A DNA stretch of 37,645 bases from an uncultured SAR86 cluster bacterium (GTDB taxonomy: Bacteria; Pseudomonadota; Gammaproteobacteria; Magnimaribacterales; D2472), in NCBI GenBank assembly GCA_902541175.1, contig CACBPP010000008.1, forward strand, positions 1 through 37,645. The letters run 5' to 3'. Each line of letters opens with the position of its first letter. The first letter of the stretch is position 1. This document shows positions 26,391-34,500 of the stretch, piece by piece. The notes beneath the pieces are model-generated. The model did not search any database. It was not told the origin of the DNA and saw only the letters and a list, made by a program, of their open reading frames with translations. Made by a program: the position numbers and the translations under genes.

Positions 26391-27035
26391 ATGATTGATT
26401 TTTATTTTTCATACAGAAGCCCTTATTCATACTTAATTCTTCCAAGAATGCTTAAACTTAAGAATGAATATAAATTGGATATAAATTTTAAAATCGTATA
26501 TCCCATAGCTATAAGAATGCCTGAATGGTTTGATAACAAAAATATATTCTTCTTTATTCCATTTGTAAGAGACTTTAAGAAGAAAGCAAAAAAATTAAAT
26601 ATGCCATTAAATATGCCGATAAAACCTGATCCAATTAGGCAAAATACATTAACTGGAAAAATAGCTGATCATCAACCTTATATATTTGATGTTTGTCATA
26701 TGGGTCAGTTAATGTGTAATAGAGGCAAAGGAATCGAGTTCGCATATGAATTATCTACCTTAATATGGAGCGTTAAGAATTGGAATTCAGATGATAAATT
26801 AAAAGATCTACTAGCTGATTTTGGAGAAGATTTAGATGAAGTAAGAGAATCAATAAAATCAAATGAAAAGAGTTTAATTGAAGAAATTGAAATGAATCAA
26901 TTAGATCAAAAAGAAGCTGGACATCATGGAGTTCCTTTAAATGTGTATAAAGGAAAATATTATTTTGGACAGGACGACCCATTTGAAGAATTGATCAAAG
27001 AATTGATAAACGATGGAGTAATTAAAAATTTTTAA
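26391..27035 (+). CDS. DsbA-fold HCCA-isomerase-like protein
   Basis: The 214 residues form a thioredoxin-like fold with a helical insertion, as in 2-hydroxychromene-2-carboxylate isomerase, a kappa-class GST relative in naphthalene degradation. The opening DFYFSYRSPYSYLIL has serine (S10) at the active-site position in place of a CxxC, as in those isomerases. The C-terminal HHGVPLNVYKGKYYFGQD is the conserved cis-proline region and closing strand. It overlaps the downstream dehalogenase-like gene by one base. A glutathione-dependent isomerase would fit the GST-rich operon; the real substrate is unknown. Confidence 0.85.
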   Translation: MIDFYFSYRSPYSYLILPRMLKLKNEYKLDINFKIVYPIAIRMPEWFDNKNIFFFIPFVRDFKKKAKKLNMPLNMPIKPDPIRQNTLTGKIADHQPYIFDVCHMGQLMCNRGKGIEFAYELSTLIWSVKNWNSDDKLKDLLADFGEDLDEVRESIKSNEKSLIEEIEMNQLDQKEAGHHGVPLNVYKGKYYFGQDDPFEELIKELINDGVIKNF

Positions 27036-28096
27036 TGAAGGTATTGAGAACTCCTGATAAGTATTTCAAAAATATTAAGGATTACCCATTTGATCCAATA
27101 TACACAAATATTTTTGCAGATGATGGAACAGAAATAAGAATTCATCATATTGATGAAGGTCCATCTGACGGTCCAATTTTGTTAGCGATGCACGGCCAAC
27201 CAGTTTGGAGTTATTTATACTCTAAAATGATACCTATCCTTAATGATTCTGGAATAAGAGTAATTGCACCCGATTTGGTTGGATATGGCAAGTCAGATAA
27301 ACCAGCCTCAAGAAATGATTATAGTTATCAGAATCAAGTTGATTGGATGAATCAATGGTTAGTAAAAAATAATTTAGATGATTTAATTTTTTTTGGTCAA
27401 GATTGGGGTGGATTAATCGGTCTAAGAATGATTGTTGATAACCCAGATAGATTTACAAAAATATCTATGGGTAATACAGGATTACCCTATATGCCAAATA
27501 CTCCAAAGGCTGTGATTGATGAAGTACATGAATTTAGGAAATCAAATATAAAACTTACTCCACTTAATATGTCAAAAGAGGTAAGGAAGATGGATTCTGG
27601 TAAAACACATCCCGCATTAAAATTTATGTATTGGCAAAAATTTTGTTGGGATACGAAAAATCTTCCTGTTGGTTTATTAAATTCAGCAATGATGGAAAAA
27701 AAATCAAATAATCAAATTAGAAATCATTATTTTTTTCATAAATTAGGATTATCTAAAATATCACCCTATATGAGCGATTTAATGAGAGCATATGAGGCCC
27801 CTTTCCCATCTCCTAAATATAAAATGGGGTGCAGGGCTATGCCAAGTCATGTACCAATAATTCCAGATAAATCTCTAGATGCCCAAAAAAAAGCAAGAGA
27901 ATTTTATAATAAAACTAATAAACCATTTTTATCTGTTTTTGCTGGCAATGATCCTGTAACTAATGATATGGAAAAGGATGTATTAAGAATGGTACCAAAT
28001 GCTATAAAAGCTAAAAATATTGGTGGCGGTCATTTTTTTCAATGGACTAAACCAAAAGAATTATCTAAAGTATTAATTGATTTTATAAAGGATTAA
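27035..28096 (+). CDS. Haloalkane dehalogenase-like alpha/beta-hydrolase (second paralogue)
   Basis: The 353-residue enzyme shares the DhlA-type start (RTPDKYFKNIKDYPFDP) and the segment RAYEAPFPSPKYKMG with the gene at 23276. Nucleophile and halide tryptophan are D123-W124 in GQDWGG, the acid is probably D306 in AGNDPVTN and the histidine H333 in GGHFFQW. The oxyanion loop reads HGQPVWSYLY, with Gln where DhlA has Glu. The cap region (about residues 150-250) is longer than in DhlA and contains W200 and W205 as candidates for the second halide contact. No signal peptide is seen, so it is cytoplasmic, unlike its paralogue. Epoxide or ester hydrolysis is the main alternative. Confidence 0.87.
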   Translation: MKVLRTPDKYFKNIKDYPFDPIYTNIFADDGTEIRIHHIDEGPSDGPILLAMHGQPVWSYLYSKMIPILNDSGIRVIAPDLVGYGKSDKPASRNDYSYQNQVDWMNQWLVKNNLDDLIFFGQDWGGLIGLRMIVDNPDRFTKISMGNTGLPYMPNTPKAVIDEVHEFRKSNIKLTPLNMSKEVRKMDSGKTHPALKFMYWQKFCWDTKNLPVGLLNSAMMEKKSNNQIRNHYFFHKLGLSKISPYMSDLMRAYEAPFPSPKYKMGCRAMPSHVPIIPDKSLDAQKKAREFYNKTNKPFLSVFAGNDPVTNDMEKDVLRMVPNAIKAKNIGGGHFFQWTKPKELSKVLIDFIKD

Positions 28097-28098
28097 TA

Positions 28099-28785
28099 AT
28101 GATTGAATTATATACAGCACCAACTCCGAACGGTCACAAAGTCTCGTGCACACTTGAGGCATTGGATATGGATTATGAAGCAATACTTGTCAATCTTTCT
28201 GAGGGTGAGCAAAAAAAACCTGATTTTTTAAAAATTAGTCCCAATGGAAGAATTCCTGCAATTATTGATACATCAAATAATCTATCTGTTTTTGAATCTG
28301 GAGCAATAATGATTTACTTGGCTGATAAAGCAAATAAATTGATTTCAACAAATCCTGAAAAAAGAGCAAAAGTTTTAGAATGGCTCATGTTTCAAATGGG
28401 TGGCGTTGGTCCAATGATGGGACAAGCAAATGTATTTTTTAGGTATTTCCCTGAAAAAATACAACCTGCTATTGACAGATATCAAAATGAATCAAGAAGA
28501 TTGTTTGAAGTACTTGATACACATTTAAAAGACAATGAATGGCTTGCACAAGAGTATTCAATTGCTGATATTGCAAATTGGTGTTGGGTAAGAACACATA
28601 AATGGTCAGGTGTTTCAACTGAAGGATTAGATCACTTGGAAAGATGGAAAGATGCTATGTATGAACAACCCGGGATGCTTGAAGGAATAAAAGTACCAAT
28701 TGAAATTAAAATAGATAAAAATCTTGATGACAAGGAAAAGACAAAAGAATTTATTAAAAATGCACAAAAAATGGTAAAAAAATAA
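28099..28785 (+). CDS. Glutathione S-transferase, Nu-class-like
   Basis: A 228-residue GST with the motif APTPNGHKVSCTLEAL, which resembles the YghU/YfcG Nu-class active site that uses a backbone Thr-x-Asn arrangement with two glutathiones. NGRIPAIID supplies the cis-proline and FESGAIMIYLAD the gamma-glutamyl-binding segment. The C-terminal helical domain includes YSIADIANWCWV, the usual capping box. It starts 2 bp after the dehalogenase-like gene. Disulfide-bond reductase or organohydroperoxide reductase activity is known for Nu-class members; here it may handle thiol adducts. It is the first of three adjacent GST-fold genes. Confidence 0.92.
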   Translation: MIELYTAPTPNGHKVSCTLEALDMDYEAILVNLSEGEQKKPDFLKISPNGRIPAIIDTSNNLSVFESGAIMIYLADKANKLISTNPEKRAKVLEWLMFQMGGVGPMMGQANVFFRYFPEKIQPAIDRYQNESRRLFEVLDTHLKDNEWLAQEYSIADIANWCWVRTHKWSGVSTEGLDHLERWKDAMYEQPGMLEGIKVPIEIKIDKNLDDKEKTKEFIKNAQKMVKK

Positions 28786-28794
28786 GGAGACACT

Positions 28795-29430
28795 ATGATA
28801 AAACTGTATTTAACACCAGGAACAAGAGCAGGTCGAGTTGCATGGCTTCTCGAAGAGCTTGAAATTGAATATGACTTAGAGGTGCTGCCCTTTACGAAAG
28901 AAGGCCTAAAATCTCCTGAACACAGATCCAGGCATGCTTTAGGTAGAGTTCCAGTCATAGAAGATGGAGATATTTCAATATTTGAATCTGGTGCAATTAT
29001 TCAATACATACTTGATAAATATGGTGACGGTAAACTCAAACCTGATATAAATTCTGATGAATATCCATATTATCTGCAATGGTTTCATTTCTGTGAGGGA
29101 ATGGTAATGCCTCCGATGAATCAAATCGTAGTTCAAACAGTATTGCTACCACCTGACAGAAGAGATGAAACTGTTTTAAATCAAGCCAAAAATTTACTTT
29201 CAAAATCATTATCTCCAGTAAATGATTTTTTAGATGGAAAAGATTACTTGATTGGTGAATTTTCAGCAGCTGATTGTATGTTAGGGCATTCTTGTTATAT
29301 GGCAAACAGATTGGGCTGTGTAAATGATGAAATGACTAATGTTAAAAAATATGTTTCTAATATTGAAACTAGAGAAGCATTTCAAAAAGCAATCAAACTT
29401 GGTGATGAGGCTGGAAATCCAATAGAATAA
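28795..29430 (+). CDS. Glutathione S-transferase
   Basis: A 211-residue GST preceded by a strong AAGGAG ribosome-binding site. The N-terminal domain reads LTPGTRAGRVAWLLEELEI, LGRVPVIEDGD and FESGAIIQYILDKYG, the standard thioredoxin-fold set. The C-terminal domain contains FSAADCMLGHSCYMANRLG, the capping box with Asp. The likely catalytic serine or threonine is in the TPGTR loop. It resembles beta/theta-like bacterial GSTs. It differs clearly from its two neighbours, so the three are not a recent tandem duplication. Confidence 0.92.
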   Translation: MIKLYLTPGTRAGRVAWLLEELEIEYDLEVLPFTKEGLKSPEHRSRHALGRVPVIEDGDISIFESGAIIQYILDKYGDGKLKPDINSDEYPYYLQWFHFCEGMVMPPMNQIVVQTVLLPPDRRDETVLNQAKNLLSKSLSPVNDFLDGKDYLIGEFSAADCMLGHSCYMANRLGCVNDEMTNVKKYVSNIETREAFQKAIKLGDEAGNPIE

Positions 29431-29436
29431 GATCTA

Positions 29437-30546
29437 ATGAAAGATCCTATAAAGGTATTCGGAAATGTTGGATCTCCGTATACACAAAAAATGCTATCTC
29501 TTCTGAGGTATAGAAATATTCCATACTCTGTTTCATGGGGAGATGTAGTTCAGAATTTATCATTTCTTAATATTGAACCCCCAAAGCCTGTTTTATTACC
29601 CACAATGGTATTTAAAGGTGATAAAGGTACTGATATTTGCAGGACTGATACAACACCAATAATAAGATATCTTGAAGAATTGTATAAAGAAAAATCTGTA
29701 ATACCTCCCTCACCTATTTTAAGTTTTCTCAATTACTTGCTAGAAGATTTTGCAGATGAGTGGACAACCAAATATATGTTTCATTACAGGTGGTATTTTA
29801 ATGAGGATGCAGATAATGCAAAAAAAATGTTAGTACTTCAACATAAAATAGATATAGATGACGAATCTATGAATCAATTTGGTGATGTTATTGCTGACAG
29901 GCAAATTAATAGGTTATGGGTTGTTGGTTCAAATGATGATACAGCAAAACTCATTGATCAAAGTTATAAAAGATACTTATCATTGATGGAAAATCATCTT
30001 AAATTTTTACCATTCATGTTTGGACAGCGACCTTCATCATCAGATTTTGGTTTATATGGTCAACTTACCCAACTAGTTGGATTTGACCCAACACCCAGAA
30101 ATATCGCATATAAACAATCACCAAGAACAGTTTCATGGGTAAATATAATGTCAGATTTGTCAGGTTTACATGATAGTGGAGGAATTGGTGAGTTTTTTGG
30201 AGTGAAATCTAACGAAGTAAAAAATAAAAATAAATTAAACTACTTTAAAGATCATAATTATGGATGGCTTGATATAGATAGCATTCCTATTTCACTAATT
30301 GAAATATTTAATGAGGTTGGAAAAGTTTATATTCCATGTCTAATTGCTAACGCAAATGCTTATGAAAACGGTGATGAGGTTTGGGAAACTTCGATAGATG
30401 GAGAAATTTGGAAACAAAAAACATTTCCATATCAAGTAAAGTGTCTAAATTGGATTAAAGATGAATTCAATAAATTATCATCCGATGATAAAAAAGCAAC
30501 ACTAAACTTAATCAATGGTAGTGGTTGTGAAAAAATTTTAAACTAA
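29437..30546 (+). CDS. Extended GST-fold protein
   Basis: At 369 residues this is much longer than a standard GST. The first 90 residues are a GST thioredoxin domain: VFGNVGSPYTQKMLSLLRYR with Ser-Pro-Tyr at the active-site position, LLPTMVFKG with the cis-proline, and DTTPIIRYLEE. A helical domain follows, with the capping-like segment FGQRPSSSDFGLYGQLTQL near residue 200. About 130 further residues (from roughly 240) are outside the usual fold and unrecognised. It is the last gene of the rightward operon, and its last 9 bases overlap the 3' end of the convergent ceramidase-like gene. Confidence 0.82.
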   Translation: MKDPIKVFGNVGSPYTQKMLSLLRYRNIPYSVSWGDVVQNLSFLNIEPPKPVLLPTMVFKGDKGTDICRTDTTPIIRYLEELYKEKSVIPPSPILSFLNYLLEDFADEWTTKYMFHYRWYFNEDADNAKKMLVLQHKIDIDDESMNQFGDVIADRQINRLWVVGSNDDTAKLIDQSYKRYLSLMENHLKFLPFMFGQRPSSSDFGLYGQLTQLVGFDPTPRNIAYKQSPRTVSWVNIMSDLSGLHDSGGIGEFFGVKSNEVKNKNKLNYFKDHNYGWLDIDSIPISLIEIFNEVGKVYIPCLIANANAYENGDEVWETSIDGEIWKQKTFPYQVKCLNWIKDEFNKLSSDDKKATLNLINGSGCEKILN

Positions 30547-31485
30547 TCTTTCTGATCTATAATGATAAAAAAATAATATTGTTGAGAGTGCTGTTAATAA
30601 ATGCCATATTCCATGAGCTTGAATAAATGCATCAGGATTACATGATTCACTATCAGGCACGCCCGTCAACCAAATAGCAAAAGCACTAAGGTACGCAATC
30701 ATACCTGCAAAAAACCATCTATAAGTTCTTTTACCATCTGGTTTTTTATAAGCTAGTACTCCAGGTAACCAAAATAAAATAACCCACCAATATTCATTTA
30801 TATTTATAAAAACTTCCATGGGGAAGATTCCAAATATCATTAAAACTAAAAAACCAACAAATCCTGATAAAAATCGTATCATTGGTGTCCAAAATCTATA
30901 TAGAAATTCACTTATTACCCATAATCCAATAGATACACCAAATAAATCTAAACCAATTCCCATTTCATAACCAAATAGACCTCTCATAACTGCATAAAAG
31001 ATAACTATGGATATGTATATTTTTAAAAAAGTATCCACTGACCAATTAGACATTTTATATATGTTATAGAGCCATGGAATAACTATATACATCACCATAC
31101 TAAGATTATCAGCCCATCCACCCCATTCTGTATTAGTACCATGCATCATCATTGACCCAGGACCCAAATAAACTACAGCCACTCCGTAGGTAACAGTAAT
31201 TTTATTAATACCTGAAAATTCATTAAATGATTTTTCATTAGTTAATTTATATAGAATGTATAAACCTACGAAAATAAAACCTAAATTACTAAGTGTGTTG
31301 ATAGGTTCTCTAAAAGGTCCATCACTTATTCTTTCACACCATCTAGATGCCTCACCTATGAAACTTAATGAATCTTGAGATTGTATTAATTGAAAGTAAC
31401 TTAAAAGATAGAATATTATTAAAAATAATAAACTTATTATTAAAGTTATGATGAAAGAGTTTTGAAGGTTAAAAATTTTAGACAC
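30538..31485 (-). CDS. Ceramidase-superfamily membrane hydrolase
   Basis: The 315-residue polytopic protein (about eight hydrophobic segments) matches the alkaline ceramidase family (CREST superfamily). The zinc-site set of human ACER3 (Ser, three His and Asp) is reproduced with the same local spacing: S111 and H115 in SMMMHG, D126 in WADNLSM, H291 and H295 in HGIWHLLTAL. The N-terminal WCERISD and INTLSNLGF match the family's WCE and NT-SN motifs. Members hydrolyse the amide bond of ceramide-like lipids in the membrane. Sphingolipids are rare in bacteria, so the substrate could be an amino-lipid of the cell itself or a host or algal sphingolipid. Downstream on this strand it overlaps the last GST gene. 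Confidence 0.88.
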   Translation of the reverse strand: MSKIFNLQNSFIITLIISLLFLIIFYLLSYFQLIQSQDSLSFIGEASRWCERISDGPFREPINTLSNLGFIFVGLYILYKLTNEKSFNEFSGINKITVTYGVAVVYLGPGSMMMHGTNTEWGGWADNLSMVMYIVIPWLYNIYKMSNWSVDTFLKIYISIVIFYAVMRGLFGYEMGIGLDLFGVSIGLWVISEFLYRFWTPMIRFLSGFVGFLVLMIFGIFPMEVFININEYWWVILFWLPGVLAYKKPDGKRTYRWFFAGMIAYLSAFAIWLTGVPDSESCNPDAFIQAHGIWHLLTALSTILFFYHYRSERLV

Positions 31486-31501
31486 AACTACTTTTAAAAG
31501 G

Positions 31502-31543
31502 ATTGAGTGTTAAAAATTATAAATTAAACTTTTAACACTCAAT
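31502..31543 (-). terminator. Long AT-rich hairpin after the giant exported protein gene
   Basis: A perfect 14-bp inverted repeat, ATTGAGTGTTAAAA and TTTTAACACTCAAT, with a 14-base AT loop. It lies 11 bp past the stop of the 1484-residue gene. It has few G:C pairs and no long T tail on the minus strand, so it is a probable but not classical terminator; the next leftward gene starts 16 bp further on. Confidence 0.45.
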
Positions 31544-31554
31544 TGAATTGTAAA

Positions 31555-34500
31555 TTATGGCGTTGGATCAAATACAATTTCACCATTAATTACTGATGGG
31601 TCACCGCCATTAATTAATGATGTTGGTATATTTCCGATAGTCTTACACTCTTCAATACGATCTAATAAATATTGCCAATTTTCAGGATTTTGTGCAATAT
31701 ATTCTTCCCAGGTTGTTGGTCCAGTGTAAGTCTGGCCATTAGCTGCAGCGGAAGCAATATCATCCTCAATCCATCCTCTAATTCTGTCTTTCTCCCATTC
31801 GATAGGGCCTCTGCAATCATCAAAGCTTCTATCAAGTGTCCATACAGAAGTATCATCGATATATTGCTCGGAATAACAAAGCTCCCAATCTGTTACTTCC
31901 GATTCATATGTATTGCCATCACCATCTGTAAAAGTTTCAGTAGTGGTTAAAGAACACTGCCACCATTGTTCCTCACGAACACTTACCTCAAATCTAAGAT
32001 CTTTATTGGTTAAGAGATCAGATTTTGTTTTTGAACTTAACAATGATGCAAGTGATCCAATCGCCTCATCTTTTTTACCAAGCCACTCTTCTCCACGGAG
32101 TTTTTTAACTTTATATTTTTTATCTGATGTGTTTTCAGTTAATAGAGTTCCATCTGGGATAGTGAATCTTGGTACCCATCTATATGTATCTTTCCATTGT
32201 GTTACATATTCACCATAATTCACTCCCGTTTCAATATCTATAACACTTCCGGGTATACCTCCTAAATGATCACCATGATAATCTAGGATAAACTTTTTAC
32301 CGGCATCATCTCCGAAAGTTGAAGTATCATTTGGTGCAGTGAAATAAAGTCTTTTTGGTGGATTGAATACCACATTTGCTCCAGTTGAATCAAAAATTTC
32401 GTAATTTGGATATGTCTGAAATTCAATACTATATCTTACTAAAATATCGTTACTCTCCCACCTTCGAGAAGCACAATATCTAGTTTCAAGTGCTTTACCA
32501 TTAGCAACTGTATACTGAGGATTAACATTTGCATATACTTTATCGCCATTTCCATCAATGGAATATGTACATTCCATTTTTGGAAGTGTAGCAGCGTCAA
32601 CTAAGTCCCAAGATCCAACACCCCATGATGTTTCATTTCTCCACCCTTCAAGAGCTGTATAGTATGAGCCGCCAGCAATTCTTATTTTTTCCTCAGGTCT
32701 TGCAACTCCCCAATCAACATTTAAAGACATTACATTTCCATCCATATCTTTTACTAAACCGTTTTCAACTGTATATTTATACATTTCAGAAGCAACAACA
32801 CTATCAACCCACTCACCTTTACGATAATCTCTTTCTTCAGTGTACTCATTTTCAGTTCCTTCGTTGTATACGGTTTTGACTGTCATATCTTCTTTAATAT
32901 AGGGTCCTGTTGATGCATTTGGTGAGGGTGATGCAGATGAAATAGAACCCGTATAAGTTGCATCACCTGCTGGATCAGCTTGATTTTTGACATCTGTATA
33001 GTGAGCATTTAACAATGTACTTGTTACACACCTATCAATGCAATATAGCTCCGCTGGAAGTTCACTTGCAGCAACAATAGAGTCTTCAATGGTGGAGACA
33101 CCATTCTCTTTTGTAGAAGAAGTAGGATTTTCAAATGCTTTTCTTCCAATCGTATAACTTGAATTTGTATCTGGAGACCACACATTCATTTCTCTATATT
33201 CAGTTCTTTCCCATTCTGTACCCGCATCATATGTTTTTTTCATGTGAGTAAGCCAGTCTGTCAATGTAAATGTAATAGGAGCTGGTAAGGTAGTCTTTGA
33301 ATAAGTTGGTGAAAATTTTAAACCCTCAGTTACGGTAAAAGTTTCATTATCAGCGCTATATGTACCTGAATAATCGTCATAAACAACTCTATTAGTGTCG
33401 TTATCAAAAATAAATACAGTTGCCGATGATCTACCTAGAACAGTTCCTGATGAGGGGTTGCTTAAATCAATAATTATAGTTTCATCAGTTAATCCTTCTG
33501 CAACAGTATCCGCTATTTGAGTAAACGAAATTGTTGCCGCAGTTTGACCTGCTGGAATAGTTACAGTGCCTGATGATAATCCTTCATAATCTGAATCCAA
33601 CGTGGCAGTACTTGATGATGAAACTGAATAATCAAATGTCACGTCTGATCCTTGAACTTTTGATAAACTAACTGTAAGAGTTTCTGCGGATGGTGAAGCT
33701 CCAGCATCAGATGGTTCAGTGGTTTTTAAATCATCAACAAAAATAGCCGGCAGTGGATCTGAAGTTGTTTCAAATGTTCCATAAATATTATTAAATGGAT
33801 TGCCTTGGTGGTCATAAACATCCTCATATCTAGAAACTAGATAAGTAAATGTATCTGAATAATTTAAAAATGATTTTAGTCCTCTGCTGATGTCACCTCC
33901 ATCGTTATCAAATTGAGATAAAGCACCAAACGCACTTAGCAAATTACTTAGTTTAATTTCCATAGCTGCTGGTCTTTCAATACCTGTTTTTTGAACAATA
34001 AAGTCATAAACACGCCCACTATTATTCCAATTACTGGAATCAAAATATAAGCGTGTGCCAGTTTCTCCATCTTTAAACATTGCACTATAGGAACCATTAT
34101 CAGCTCTTGTCTTTGTGCTTAATGTCAATGTAGTTCCATCTGATTCTTGCATTAGATGCCCTCCAACACTAAGGCATAATTGATCAGATTTAATGTTAAT
34201 TTGATTTGCGTCATATACAGTTCTTCTTGTGTAGTCTATTGATGATCCAGTACATAAAATAATTGCAACATATGTTTCTCTTTCTCCATTTGGGTAATTT
34301 GAATAATCAGGAAATTCTGAAAACTCCATTGTTAAACCCATAGGTTTACCAGGATCACTTGGGTCATTTTCAAGAATTTTAGTTAAATTATCTTTATCAA
34401 TTTTTGCTCCAACCAAATTCGCAATATAGGCATCAGCACCGTCGTGATAACCATATAGCCCATAAGTTAAAGGATCACTCGCAGAGCCATTGTTATAATC

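Noticed and set aside
31662-32879. Several 60-100-codon frames on both strands within the giant exported gene
   Set aside because: They are by-products of the long gene; none shows a start signal or recognisable composition.
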